Shown one piece after another: positions 8,933 to 17,443 of a stretch of 64,000 bases of DNA; the stretch's first letter is position 1, and the number at the start of each line of letters is the position of its first letter. A program made the position numbers and the translations under genes. The notes under the pieces were generated by a model that worked only from the letters and a program-made list of their open reading frames with translations, was not told the DNA's origin and did no database searches. This DNA comes from Halogeometricum sp. S1BR25-6. GTDB taxonomy: Archaea; Halobacteriota; Halobacteria; Halobacteriales; Haloferacaceae. The DNA lies in assembly GCF_031624495.1 (NCBI RefSeq), contig NZ_JAMQOP010000003.1, positions 310,001 to 374,000 of the forward strand. Direction: 5' to 3'.

Positions 8933-9868
8933 ATGCTCACCGACACGCCGGGAATCCACCACGTCACGTCGATGGTCGGCGACCCGCAGGAGAACCTCGA
9001 CTTCTACGTCGAGACGCTGGGCCTGCGCCTCGTGAAGCGCACGGTTAACCACGAGGACGTCCTCCGATACCACTTCTACTACGGCAACGGGTCCGGCGAC
9101 GTGGGGACCGTCTACACCTGCTTTCCGTACCCGAACGAACCGCCGAGCAGGCGGGGGCGGCCGGGGATACCCGCCGCGGCGTTCGCCGTCCCGCCGGGGT
9201 CGCTCGGCGGCTGGGAGCGTCGGCTGAGCGACCGCGGCGTCGACACCGAGCGACGCGAGCGGTTCGGGGAGACGGCGCTCCGGTTCGAGGACCCCTCCGG
9301 CACCCGTCTCGAACTCGTCGGCGCAGAGTCGCCCGTCGACCCGTGGACGGACGGGTCCGTCCCCGCCGAGACCGCGATTCGAGGCATCCACGGCGTCACG
9401 ACGCTCCCCGTGAACCCCTATCAGACCGCCGGCGTCCTGGAGACGCTGGGGTTCGAGTACGTCGCCGAGGAGGGCGACCGAATCCGCTACGAGGCTCCCG
9501 GCGACCGCGGCACCGTCGTCGACCTGCTGAATCGGGAGCCCCCGTTCGCCCGCGAGGGCATCGGCAGCATCCACCACGTCGCCCTCCGCGTCCCCGACGA
9601 GGAGGAACTCCGCGAGTGGCACGACCTGTTCCGGGAGCGGGATATCGAGGTGTCGCGCATCCGCGACCGGCACTACTACCGGGCGATATACGTCCGCGAA
9701 CCCGGCGGCGTCCTCTTCGAGTTGTCCACCGAGGAGCCGGGCTTCGACATCGACGAGGGCGAGGAGGCGTTCGGGTCGTCGCTGGTCCTGCCGCCGTGGG
9801 CCGAGGAGGACCGCGAGATGATAGAGGGGCAACTGCCGCCGGTGGACGTGCCGGGTGCGGCGGAGTGA
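8933..9868 (+). CDS. VOC-family ring-cleaving dioxygenase (MhqO/PcpA-like)
   Basis: A protein of 311 residues built from two vicinal-oxygen-chelate (glyoxalase-like) units. The first begins at once with GIHHVTSM (His9/His10), the second with GIHGVTTLP near 151. Likely iron ligands of the catalytic half are His in SIHHVALRVPDEEELREW (about 213) and Glu in GGVLFELSTEEPGF (about 258-271). Relatives open hydroquinone or catechol rings or detoxify quinones. The stop overlaps the start of the carboxylesterase gene by GTGA, the same pairing seen in Bacillus mhqO/mhqD quinone-resistance loci, so a role in quinone or catechol detoxification is inferred. Confidence 0.85.
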   Translation: MLTDTPGIHHVTSMVGDPQENLDFYVETLGLRLVKRTVNHEDVLRYHFYYGNGSGDVGTVYTCFPYPNEPPSRRGRPGIPAAAFAVPPGSLGGWERRLSDRGVDTERRERFGETALRFEDPSGTRLELVGAESPVDPWTDGSVPAETAIRGIHGVTTLPVNPYQTAGVLETLGFEYVAEEGDRIRYEAPGDRGTVVDLLNREPPFAREGIGSIHHVALRVPDEEELREWHDLFRERDIEVSRIRDRHYYRAIYVREPGGVLFELSTEEPGFDIDEGEEAFGSSLVLPPWAEEDREMIEGQLPPVDVPGAAE

Positions 9869-10563
9869 ACCCGCCCGCTGGCGGGGGAACGGAGAGTCAA
9901 ACGGGACCGCACGACCCCGACTCGTTCGTCGCCGCGGGCGCGCCGCGCGGGGCGGCGCGGGCGGCGGTGGTCGCCCTTCACGGCCGCGGCGCGACGGCGC
10001 AGGGAATCGTGAACCTCCTCGACCCGGTGGCCCGCCACGGCGTCGCGTTCGTCGCGCCGCGGGCCGACCGGAGTCGGTGGTATCCGGGTGCGGCCGACGA
10101 CCCCCTCAAACGGAACGAACCACATCTCTCCTCGGCGCTCGGCGTCGTAGAGTCCGTTCTCGACCGGGTCGCGTCGACGGTCGGCGTCCCGCGCGAGCGG
10201 ACCGTCCTGCTCGGGTTCTCGCAGGGCGCCTGCGTCGCCGCGGAGTACGCCGCCCGAAACCCCGGACCGTCGCCCGTCGTCGTCCTCAGCGGGACACTTC
10301 TCGGACCGACCGTCGACGCCGACGCCGACCGGTACGCCGGCGACGAGCGATTCGACGGTACCCCCGTCTTCGTCGGGTGCGGTGCGGACGACGCGCGCGT
10401 CGACGCGGGGCGCGTGCGAGACACGGCCGACGTCTTCCGGTCGCTGGGCGCCGACGTGACGGAACGCCGCTACGACGGCGTCGGCCACGAGGTAACCGAC
10501 GACGAGTTCGAGTACGTAGACGCGTTACTGGCCGGACTCGTCGGGGATCGAGACCCGGGATGA
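9865..10563 (+). CDS. Phospholipase/carboxylesterase family hydrolase (MhqD-like)
   Basis: GTG start at 9865 overlaps the stop of the dioxygenase by 4 nt, so translation is probably coupled; the protein then has 232 residues. Alpha/beta-hydrolase features are LHGRGA near residues 38-43 (oxyanion region), the nucleophile elbow GFSQG near 115-119 with Ser117, an Asp in GCGADDARVD near 171-180, and His in GVGHEVTDD near 204-212. This matches the small carboxylesterase/lysophospholipase family that includes MhqD. The frame is open further upstream inside the dioxygenase gene, but that part is an out-of-frame shadow. Confidence 0.85.
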   Translation: MNPPAGGGTESQTGPHDPDSFVAAGAPRGAARAAVVALHGRGATAQGIVNLLDPVARHGVAFVAPRADRSRWYPGAADDPLKRNEPHLSSALGVVESVLDRVASTVGVPRERTVLLGFSQGACVAAEYAARNPGPSPVVVLSGTLLGPTVDADADRYAGDERFDGTPVFVGCGADDARVDAGRVRDTADVFRSLGADVTERRYDGVGHEVTDDEFEYVDALLAGLVGDRDPG

Positions 10564-10623
10564 CCGAGCGCGGTCGAGGAAACGCACGCCCCGTCTGGAC
10601 GGCGGCCGGAGCATCGGTCTCGG

Positions 10624-11046
10624 TCACTGTCCCGCGGCCGCGTTGAACAGGGCCGTGTCGGCGTAAGACGTCCAGCGAACGATCTTCCCGTCCTCGAAGT
10701 CGAAGACGTGCGCGCCTCGGAACTCGACGGACCTCCCGGTTTCGCTGGACGTGCCGCTCCACGTGATGAGCGCGACGACCGTGTCGCCGCCGTCGACGAA
10801 CCGCTCCGGAACAACCGAGACGTCCGTCCAGTCGTTCGCCAGGCCGGCGAAGAGGTTCTCGATTATCTCGTCCCGTCCCCGAAACGTTCCGCCGCCGACG
10901 ATTCCCTCGGGTTCGCGGAGTTCGATGTCGGCGTCCCATCCGGCGGTGGCGGCGTCAAGGTCACCCTCGGCGAACGACTCGTACAGGTTCGCTGCGGTCT
11001 CGACGTTACCTCTCGCGTGTGAGTTGGCCATGGCGATACTCGACAT
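10624..11046 (-). CDS. SnoaL/NTF2-like small protein
   Basis: A protein of 140 residues with the cone-shaped NTF2/SnoaL fold signature: an N-terminal helix (ETAANLYESFAEGDLDAATAGW), then strands with GIVGGGTFRGRDEI, and a C-terminal FRGAHVFDFEDGKIVRWTSYAD. Such proteins are isomerases, cyclases or binding proteins; catalytic identity is not visible. A TATA-like GTATATC on the minus strand near 11066-11072 is about 23-25 nt from the ATG at 11046, favouring that start over the ATG at 11031. It is divergent from the EamA gene. Confidence 0.75.
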   Translation of the reverse strand: MSSIAMANSHARGNVETAANLYESFAEGDLDAATAGWDADIELREPEGIVGGGTFRGRDEIIENLFAGLANDWTDVSVVPERFVDGGDTVVALITWSGTSSETGRSVEFRGAHVFDFEDGKIVRWTSYADTALFNAAAGQ

Positions 11047-11203
11047 ATCCTACGACGCCAGCGACGATATACCCGGCACCACTCGCCCGGACGCCGCCCC
11101 CCTCCGACACGAGAACCCCGACCGACCGACGGCCCGCGTGCGGAGGGGGCGCGCGTTCGCTTCCGACGAGGTCGCTCCGTGGTTCTGTCGACGCGTCGGC
11201 GGG

Positions 11204-11208
11204 TATAT
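11204..11208 (+). promoter_or_regulatory. TATA box of the EamA transporter gene
   Basis: GGGTATATGA with the TATAT core centred 27 nt before the GTG at 11233. The spacing selects that GTG as a leaderless start. Confidence 0.6.
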
Positions 11209-11232
11209 GACCTCAGAGAGCGTACTACACCC

Positions 11233-12156
11233 GTGTCTACCCGGAGAGCAGCGGGGCTCTTTCTGTTCATGGGGGTCGCGTTCGGCGCCGCCTTCCCCGC
11301 GATCAAGGCCGGACTAGCCGACGCGCCGCCGCTTTTGTTCGCAGCGCTGCGGTACGACTTGGCGGCGCTGCTGTTGCTCGCCTACGCCGCGTTCGTTTTG
11401 GGAGACTGGCGACCCCGCCGGCGCGCCGACTGGCTGGCCGTCCTCGCCGGAGGCGTGCTGTTCTTCGGGTCCTCGGGTTTCCTCTACCTCGGTCAGCAGT
11501 ACACGACTGCCGGCGTCTCGGCGATCATCTACAGTCTCGGCCCCATCCTGACGGTCGTCTTCGCGTGGGTGCTGTTACCCGCCGAGCGCCTCTCTCGACG
11601 GGCGCTGGTCGGCGTTCTCGTCGGTCTGGCGGGCGTCGCCCTCGTCGTTCGCCCCACTCCCGAGGCGCTGTTCAGCGACGGCTTCCGGGGGAAACTGCTG
11701 GTGCTGGCGGCCATTACGGGCGTCACGCTCGGGTCTATCGCGATTCGAAAGAGCGGGTCGCACATGCCCGCAGCGACGACGACGGGCCTCTCGTTGGCCC
11801 TGGGTGGTGTGGTGCTCCACGCCGGGAGTCTCCTGTCGGGCGAACCCCAGGCCGTCAGACTCACTCCGACGTTCGTTGGCTCCTACCTCTACCTCGCGGT
11901 GGTCGCCACCACGATGGCCTTCGTGGCGTACTTCTCGCTGCTCGACCGGGTCGGCCCTCACCAGGCGAATCTCGTGGTCTACGTCGTCCCCGTCGTCGCC
12001 ACCGTCGTCGGGTGGGCCTGGCTCGGCGAGCGCCTGCCCGCGGTCACGCTGGCCGGGTTCGCGGTGATATTCTGCGGGTTCCTCGTCGTCAAGTGGCCAG
12101 AGCTGTCCCGGAGCGCCCGGAAGGCCGTACTCCGAACGCGGAGTCGGCGCGCTTAG
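11233..12156 (+). CDS. EamA/DMT-family permease
   Basis: A protein of 307 residues with about ten membrane spans in two homologous halves, each an EamA domain (drug/metabolite transporter superfamily, usually exporters of metabolites or amino acids). The first half has GAAFPAIKAGLADAPPLLFA and the second LLDRVGPHQANLVVYVVPVV, typical positions of family motifs. Start chosen at GTG 11233 because of the TATA element 27 nt upstream; the frame is open to 11179 but that part is not hydrophobic. Ends with a short basic tail. Substrate unknown. Confidence 0.85.
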   Translation: MSTRRAAGLFLFMGVAFGAAFPAIKAGLADAPPLLFAALRYDLAALLLLAYAAFVLGDWRPRRRADWLAVLAGGVLFFGSSGFLYLGQQYTTAGVSAIIYSLGPILTVVFAWVLLPAERLSRRALVGVLVGLAGVALVVRPTPEALFSDGFRGKLLVLAAITGVTLGSIAIRKSGSHMPAATTTGLSLALGGVVLHAGSLLSGEPQAVRLTPTFVGSYLYLAVVATTMAFVAYFSLLDRVGPHQANLVVYVVPVVATVVGWAWLGERLPAVTLAGFAVIFCGFLVVKWPELSRSARKAVLRTRSRRA

Positions 12157-12302
12157 CGCCGATTCGGTCGCTCCAGTCGGGTTCGATGCGTCAGTGAGAC
12201 GGCGGAGAGACGAGCGCCGGAACAGCGGTTCTCTCGGTGCAGCCGCTGGGAACGGTCGAGCGAGCGCCTCAGCGAGGCCAAAGTAATCGAGCGCGGCGAC
12301 CG

Positions 12303-12431
12303 CTACGCGGGTTGGCCGGGACCGGACGGGTCGCGGTCCTCGTCGCCGTCCCCGCGGTTGAGAATCGCGTCTCGGATGCGGTCGAACACCGATTCGTCCG
12401 CACTGACGTGTGATACGTCCACATTCGACAT
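12303..12431 (-). CDS. Small acidic protein of 42 residues
   Basis: Begins MSNVDVSHVSADESVFDRIR and ends in a short acidic, Pro/Gly-containing tail. No membrane span or metal motif. An AT-rich promoter-like sequence (GATTGAAGT on the minus strand) is about 25 nt upstream of the ATG, and amino-acid composition fits haloarchaeal coding sequence. Family not recognised. It overlaps nothing and is divergent from the reductase gene at 12532. Could be a chance frame. Confidence 0.4.
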   Translation of the reverse strand: MSNVDVSHVSADESVFDRIRDAILNRGDGDEDRDPSGPGQPA

Positions 12432-12531
12432 AGTCGCCCGGGACACTTCAATCCGGCGAGGGGACGGAGCGGGTCGCGGCGGATGGTGCCGAGGGCGGAA
12501 GCCACCTCCGAGGCGGGACCGAATCACGCCC

Positions 12532-13545
12532 GTGAGAGAGACCAACCGCGAGTGGTACTTCGTCGAACGGCCCGAAGGCGAACCGACGCTCGACAGCTTC
12601 GAGTTCCGCGAGAGCGACGTCCCAGAACCCAGACACGGCGAACTGCTCGTCCGCGTCCGATATCTCTCGGTGGACCCGTACATGCGCGGCCGAATGCGCG
12701 ACGCCGAGTCCTACGCCGAACCGTGGGACGTGGGCGACACCCTGAAGGGCGGCGTCGTCGGCGAAGTCGTCGAGAGCGAGAGCGACCGATACGAGGCGGG
12801 CGACTACGTCACCGGCAACGGTGCGTGGGCCGACTACGCCGTCCTCGACGCCGACGAGGCCGCGCCCGTCGATACGTCCGTCGCGGGACTGCCGGCGTAC
12901 CTCGGCGTCCTCGGGATGCCCGGCCGGACGGCGTACTTCGGGCTGCTGGAGGTGGGCGAACCGAAGCCCGGCGACACGGTGGTCGTCTCGGGCGCGGCGG
13001 GCGCCGTCGGCTCCGTCGTCGGCCAGATAGCGAAGCGGAACGGCTGTCGCGTCGTCGGCTTCGCCGGGTCCGACGAGAAGACCGACTGGCTCACCGACGA
13101 GTTGGGATTCGACGCGGCGATAAACTACAAATCGACCGACGACTACGCGGCCGCCCTCGACGACGCCGCGCCCGGCGGCGTCGACGTTTACTTCGACAAC
13201 GTCGGCGGCCCCATCACCGACGCGGTGTTCACGAAACTGAACCTGGACGCCCGCGTCGCCGTCTGCGGGCAGATTGCCCACTACAACGACGAGGGCGCCC
13301 CGACCGGGCCGCGAAAGCTCCCGATGCTCATCGCGCCGCGCGCGAAGGTGCAGGGACTGCTCGTCGGCGACTACGCGACGCGCTTCGAGGAGGCGGCCGA
13401 GCGACTCGGGTCGTGGGTCGACGCCGGCGAACTCGAACACCGCGAAACGGTCGTCGAGGGGTTGGAGAACGCGCCGGACGCCTTCCTCGGTCTGTTCTCC
13501 GGCGACAACATCGGAAAGCAGGTCGTGAAGGTCTCCGAAGAGTGA
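12532..13545 (+). CDS. Zinc-independent NADP-dependent oxidoreductase (CurA/PTGR-like MDR)
   Basis: A medium-chain dehydrogenase/reductase of 337 residues from GTG 12532. The N-terminus WYFVERPEGEPTLDSFEF and SVDPYMRGRM near residues 45-55 are signatures of the prostaglandin reductase/CurA branch, which lacks zinc ligands and reduces alpha,beta-unsaturated carbonyls with NADPH. The dinucleotide motif VVSGAAGAVGSVVGQIAK lies near 149-166, and VDVYFDNVGG near 219. The usual length is about 335 residues, supporting the start although the frame is open to 12358. It fits with the quinone and aldehyde detoxification genes nearby, but no operon link is seen. Confidence 0.85.
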   Translation: MRETNREWYFVERPEGEPTLDSFEFRESDVPEPRHGELLVRVRYLSVDPYMRGRMRDAESYAEPWDVGDTLKGGVVGEVVESESDRYEAGDYVTGNGAWADYAVLDADEAAPVDTSVAGLPAYLGVLGMPGRTAYFGLLEVGEPKPGDTVVVSGAAGAVGSVVGQIAKRNGCRVVGFAGSDEKTDWLTDELGFDAAINYKSTDDYAAALDDAAPGGVDVYFDNVGGPITDAVFTKLNLDARVAVCGQIAHYNDEGAPTGPRKLPMLIAPRAKVQGLLVGDYATRFEEAAERLGSWVDAGELEHRETVVEGLENAPDAFLGLFSGDNIGKQVVKVSEE

Positions 13546-13602
13546 GCACCGCGGGAGCGACGAACCGATAGAGGGTTCGTCCCCCCGTCCGAAGCCGGCG
13601 AC

Positions 13603-13869
13603 GTGACGGACATCCGATCCGCGTTCTCCACGACAGATCCGACGCCCGACTCCGACTCGCTGCGACTCGGAGGCGTGTTGGGCGTCGTCGCCGCACTGTT
13701 CGAACGGTTCCTGTTCGCGTTCGACGCCATCACCGTCGCCGTCCTACTCGCGTTGGTCGGCGTCGTCCTCGCCCTCCGCGGCGAGCGGTGGTGGCGGGAC
13801 GCGGGGTGGGCGTTCCTCGCGACGGGTCTCGCGATACTGGTCGTGCTGCCGGTGCTCCTCCTGTTCTGA
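13603..13869 (+). CDS. Small membrane protein of 88 residues
   Basis: GTG start. A polar N-terminus of about 20 residues is followed by three hydrophobic segments (about 24-42, 44-59 and 68-87), so it is probably a three-span membrane protein ending at the membrane with LPVLLLF. No known motif. It ends 6 nt before the convergent ASCH-domain gene. Confidence 0.55.
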   Translation: MTDIRSAFSTTDPTPDSDSLRLGGVLGVVAALFERFLFAFDAITVAVLLALVGVVLALRGERWWRDAGWAFLATGLAILVVLPVLLLF

Positions 13870-13875
13870 GGGGAG

Positions 13876-14199
13876 TCAGTCCGCTCGTTCGAAGCGGTAC
13901 GTCACGACTTCGTCCTCGTCGTCCCACTCGAAGTTGCCGCCGTGGACCCGGTTCATCCGCTCTTTGTACGCCGCCAGCGACTCCGAACCCTCGCGGCGGG
14001 CGTCCTCGTCGGTGAACTCGCCGAGCGTTCGCTCCTCGACGGACGCGACGCGGAACGTCTCCCCGTCGACGTCGAAGGTGTCTCCCTCCTGCGCGTAGCG
14101 GTTGCTCGCGCCGCGGGTGAGTTGCGTGACGTCGCCGTCCGCCACGGACTGCTTCACGCGGTCGTTCGGAAGTAGGCTGTCGACGTCGATTGTGGACAT
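13876..14199 (-). CDS. ASCH-domain (PUA-like) protein
   Basis: A protein of 107 residues from ATG 14199. It has the layout of ASCH/PUA-like RNA-binding domains: LLPNDRVKQSVADGDVTQLTRG near the N-terminus, a small barrel with GDTFDVDGETFRVASVEER, and a C-terminal RMNRVHGGNFEWDDEDEVV. ASCH proteins are thought to bind RNA or modified nucleosides; some hydrolyse N4-acetylcytidine. The frame extends to 14235, but MSTIDVDSLLP is the natural beginning. Confidence 0.7.
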   Translation of the reverse strand: MSTIDVDSLLPNDRVKQSVADGDVTQLTRGASNRYAQEGDTFDVDGETFRVASVEERTLGEFTDEDARREGSESLAAYKERMNRVHGGNFEWDDEDEVVTYRFERAD

Positions 14200-14503
14200 A
14201 GAATCACGTTCGGCCGCATCGCGGAAAAGTCTCACCGCGACGGCCGAGGCCGCCGGAGCGGTATTCGCACAATTTATATTATATTTAATATGTTTTAAAA
14301 TAAATTATCTCTGCCAAATTTGTTATCAAAGTCGCCCGCGACACCTGACGGGAGATGGTTCGAGGAAACTCGGCTGCCCCGAAGAACGCATCCGAACAGA
14401 CTGCCCTCCGACGCGGAGGTGGTGGCGTCGACACGGTTCGACCCGTCGACCGCGTCGTCTCGGACCCGACCGGCGGTGTACCCGCGGAAACCGAGAGACG
14501 CCC
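14200..14503. promoter_or_regulatory. Intergenic region with strong AT-rich island
   Basis: About 300 nt between divergent genes. At 14268-14330 the sequence becomes very A/T-rich (for example ATTTATATTATATTTAATAT), unlike everything around it. It probably holds the promoter of the sugar porter, implying a long leader of well over 100 nt, or a site for a chromatin or regulatory protein. No gene seen. Confidence 0.5.
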
Positions 14504-15937
14504 ATGAGTTTGAGCCGCATCGACCGACTGGCGAACGCGGAACGGAGCCACGACACCTTCGTCTACATCGCCGCCGTCATCGCGGCGTTCAACGGCCTGC
14601 TGTTCGGATTCGACACCGGCGTCGTCTCCGGCGCCCTCATCTACATCGAGCAGTCGTTCGGCCTCTCGACGTTCATGGAACAGGTCGTCGCGAGCAGCGT
14701 GCTCGTCGGCGCGATGGTGGGCGCGATGACCGGCGGGCGACTGGCCGACCGCTTCGGCCGCCGCCGCCTGACGCTCGCGTCGTCGGTGCTGTTCTTCGTC
14801 GGGTCGCTGGGGATGGGCCTGGCGCCGAGTCTCTGGTCGCTCATCGCCCTGCGGGGCATCACCGGCCTCGGCGTCGGCGTCGCCTCCATCATCGGACCGC
14901 TGTACATCTCCGAGATGGCCCCGCCGGACGTCCGCGGATCGCTCGGCTTCCTCCAGCAGTTGATGGTCACGCTGGGCATCCTTCTGGCGTACGGGATAAA
15001 CTACGTCTTCGCCCCGAACTTCCTCGGCGTCATCGGGTGGCGCTGGATGCTCGGGTTCGGCGCCATCCCGGCCGTCGCGCTCGGCGTCGGGATGTACTTC
15101 CTCCCCGAGAGCCCCCGCTGGTTGGTCGAGAACGGCCGCATCGACGAGGCCCGCGACGTGCTCTCCCGGATGCGCGCTCGCGACGACGTCGACCAGGAGA
15201 TAGAACAGATAGAGGAGGTCAGCGAGAAGGAGTCCGAGGGTAGCGCCACCGACCTGCTCCAGCCGTGGATTCGCCCGGCGCTGACGGTCGGTATCGGCCT
15301 CGCCGTCCTCCAGCAGGTCAGCGGCATCAACACCATCCTCTACTACGCGCCGACCATCCTCACCAACATCGGCCTCGGCGACATCGCCTCGCTGTTCGGC
15401 ACCGTCGGCATCGGCGTCGTCAACGTCGTGATGACCTGCGTCGCCATCTACCTCGTCGACCGGGTCGGCCGGCGGCCCCTGCTGCTCGTCGGCACCGGCG
15501 GGATGACCCTCATGCTGGGCGTCCTTGGTCTCGGCTTCTACCTGCCGGGTCTCTCGGGCGTCATCGGCTACGTGACGCTGGCGAGCATGATACTGTACGT
15601 CGCCTTCTTCGCCATCGGCCTCGGCCCGGTGTTCTGGCTGCTCATCTCGGAGATATTCCCGCTCCGACTGCGCGGGTCCGGGGAGGGCGTCTCCAGTTTC
15701 TTCAACTGGACGGCGAACCTCCTCGTCTCCCTGACGTTCCTCTCGCTCATCCAGCGGTTCGGCGAAGCGCTCGGGTTCTGGACGCTCGGCGTCTTCTCGT
15801 TCGTCGCGGTGGTGTTCATCTACTTCCGCGTCCCCGAAACGATGGGTCGCTCGCTCGAGGAAATCGAATCCGACCTGCAGGAGAACACCGTCGTCGGCGC
15901 GGACGAGAGAGGGGTGCAGGCGGACAACACGGACTGA
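14504..15937 (+). CDS. Sugar porter family MFS transporter
   Basis: A protein of 477 residues with twelve spans and all sugar-porter signatures: GFDTGVVSGAL in span 1, GGRLADRFGRRR in loop 2-3, PESPRWLVENGR near residues 202-213 before the central loop, QQVSGINTILYYAP in span 7, DRVGRRPLL in loop 8-9 and PETMGRSLEEIE near 444 after span 12. These mark proton- or sodium-coupled hexose/pentose/polyol uptake in the cytoplasmic membrane. The frame is open to 14102, but the upstream part is not protein-like and ATG 14504 is directly before the conserved N-terminus. Confidence 0.9.
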   Translation: MSLSRIDRLANAERSHDTFVYIAAVIAAFNGLLFGFDTGVVSGALIYIEQSFGLSTFMEQVVASSVLVGAMVGAMTGGRLADRFGRRRLTLASSVLFFVGSLGMGLAPSLWSLIALRGITGLGVGVASIIGPLYISEMAPPDVRGSLGFLQQLMVTLGILLAYGINYVFAPNFLGVIGWRWMLGFGAIPAVALGVGMYFLPESPRWLVENGRIDEARDVLSRMRARDDVDQEIEQIEEVSEKESEGSATDLLQPWIRPALTVGIGLAVLQQVSGINTILYYAPTILTNIGLGDIASLFGTVGIGVVNVVMTCVAIYLVDRVGRRPLLLVGTGGMTLMLGVLGLGFYLPGLSGVIGYVTLASMILYVAFFAIGLGPVFWLLISEIFPLRLRGSGEGVSSFFNWTANLLVSLTFLSLIQRFGEALGFWTLGVFSFVAVVFIYFRVPETMGRSLEEIESDLQENTVVGADERGVQADNTD

Positions 15938-15981
15938 CGCCCTACGCCTACATTCATCTTTTAGATACTGTACGCAAAAAC

Positions 15982-15988
15982 TATAATT
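15982..15988 (+). promoter_or_regulatory. TATA box of the YdcF-family gene
   Basis: TATAATT centred about 25 nt upstream of the ATG at 16010 in an otherwise AT-rich spacer. Confidence 0.6.
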
Positions 15989-16009
15989 CTTCGATATGTA
16001 GAGGACGAT

Positions 16010-16582
16010 ATGATAGTCGTCGTCCCCGGCCACCGCCTCGAATCCGCGCGGATACACGACCAACTACGGGCGCGGGTCGACGCGGGGATGCGGGCGTTCG
16101 AGGACCTCGACGCCTCCTACCTCGTCTTCTCGGGCGGGCAGGCGAATCCGAGCGTCGACCGGACGGAGTGCGGCGTCATGGGCGACTACGCGGTTCGGGA
16201 GGGAGTCGACCCCGACCGAATCGTGCTCGACCCCTTCGCCTACGACACCATCGGGAACGCCTACTTCACCCGCGTCCTCGCGGACGACGCGGGACTCGAC
16301 GCCGAGGAGATACGGATAACGACCGACGACTTCCACGCCGAGCGAACGGTGTACGCCTTCGAGCACTGCTTCGGACCGAGCGTCCCCGTCGAAGCGACGC
16401 ACACCGTGGAGACGGACGTCGACGCCGACGCCCCGGTGTGTCGGCGGAAACTGGCGCAGACGCGGCGGTTCTTCGACGGCATCGACCCCGGCGACGCGGA
16501 CGCGATTCGGCGCCGCCTGCACGAGGAACACGACTGCTACGAGTTCCCCGAACTGGAAGCGGCCCGGACGGCCGCGCGCTGA
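16010..16582 (+). CDS. YdcF-family (DUF218) protein
   Basis: A protein of 190 residues. The start VVVPGHRLES, the central LVFSGGQANP near residues 38-47 and the later AYDTIGNAYFTRV and TTDDFHAERTVYAF are the conserved blocks of the DUF218/YdcF/SanA/ElyC family, a Rossmann-like fold that in bacteria is linked to envelope metabolism and can bind adenosyl cofactors. This one lacks a membrane anchor, so it is cytosolic. Function in archaea is unknown. Confidence 0.75.
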   Translation: MIVVVPGHRLESARIHDQLRARVDAGMRAFEDLDASYLVFSGGQANPSVDRTECGVMGDYAVREGVDPDRIVLDPFAYDTIGNAYFTRVLADDAGLDAEEIRITTDDFHAERTVYAFEHCFGPSVPVEATHTVETDVDADAPVCRRKLAQTRRFFDGIDPGDADAIRRRLHEEHDCYEFPELEAARTAAR

Positions 16583-16609
16583 ATCGCCCGCGGAGCACCC
16601 GCCGGTCCG

Positions 16610-17443
16610 TCACCGGTCGGACGGGTCGGGAAAGAGGGCGACGGAGGGCGGGCCCGCGTCCGTGTTCGGGCACGACGCGGTCCGTTCGACCGGAATCGTC
16701 TCGCCGGTGAGGTTCGCCGCGTTCGTGTTCAACGCGACCCGGTACGTCCGTTCGCTCCCCCCGAAGACGTGGTCGTTGTAGCCGTCGTCGACGTAGGCGT
16801 TGAGATACACCTCGCCGTCGGAGCGCTTCGGTTCGCCCGGCGGTCGGTACGGCGTCCAGTTCCCGACCGCGCAGACGCCGTACCGCGGCGCCTCGACGCG
16901 TTCGGGGAACGGCGTCGGATTCGAGACGCGCAGGGTGGCGACGTCGACGTCGTTCCCGCCGTGGTAGCCCCCGTCGAACTCGACCTGACTCGCCGGGCGA
17001 AGTTCGTAGACGAGGCCGCCGGTGGCCACGTCGACGACGAGGAGGAGGGCGGCGAGGGCGGCGACGCCCGCGAACAGCGTTCTGGCGTGCGACGGGGCCA
17101 GGAGGCGGTCCGCGGCGTCGAACCGCGGGACGGCGTAGAGAAGCGCAGAGAGGAGAAGCAGGCCCGCGATGACGACGGGCGTGCCCGCGTCGAACGTCTC
17201 GGCGACGTCGAAAAAGACGGCCACGAGGACGGCGAGGACGACGCCGTAGCCGAACAGGGTCACCTGCGAGTCCGTCGTCCGCTGACAGAGGGCGAGGACG
17301 CCGACGAGGAAGACGAGGGCGAGAGCGTACTTCGAGACCGGCGAGTAGGGGTACCGAAAGCCGAGGACGAACAGCAACGCGGCGGCCGTCCCGACGACGG
17401 CCGCGGCGGCGTTGAACAGCGTGTCAGAGGTGATCGAGACCAT
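16610..17443 (-). CDS. Membrane protein with extracellular C-terminal domain, unknown
   Basis: A protein of 277 residues. The N-terminal half has about five hydrophobic spans (roughly 10-30, 36-53, 60-78, 88-106 and 122-140). The rest is a soluble, probably beta-rich, extracellular domain with two Cys (in YGVCAVGNW and TASCPNTDAG) that could form a disulfide and a tail of Pro/Asp. The domain has strands such as DVDVATLRVSNPTPFPERVE typical of immunoglobulin-like folds. No family recognised. Confidence 0.65.
   Translation of the reverse strand: MVSITSDTLFNAAAAVVGTAAALLFVLGFRYPYSPVSKYALALVFLVGVLALCQRTTDSQVTLFGYGVVLAVLVAVFFDVAETFDAGTPVVIAGLLLLSALLYAVPRFDAADRLLAPSHARTLFAGVAALAALLLVVDVATGGLVYELRPASQVEFDGGYHGGNDVDVATLRVSNPTPFPERVEAPRYGVCAVGNWTPYRPPGEPKRSDGEVYLNAYVDDGYNDHVFGGSERTYRVALNTNAANLTGETIPVERTASCPNTDAGPPSVALFPDPSDR

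Noticed and set aside
14285-16063. Long minus-strand ORF of 592 codons
   Set aside because: Antisense of the sugar porter, dominated by Asp/Glu/Arg/His repeats, no recognisable fold.
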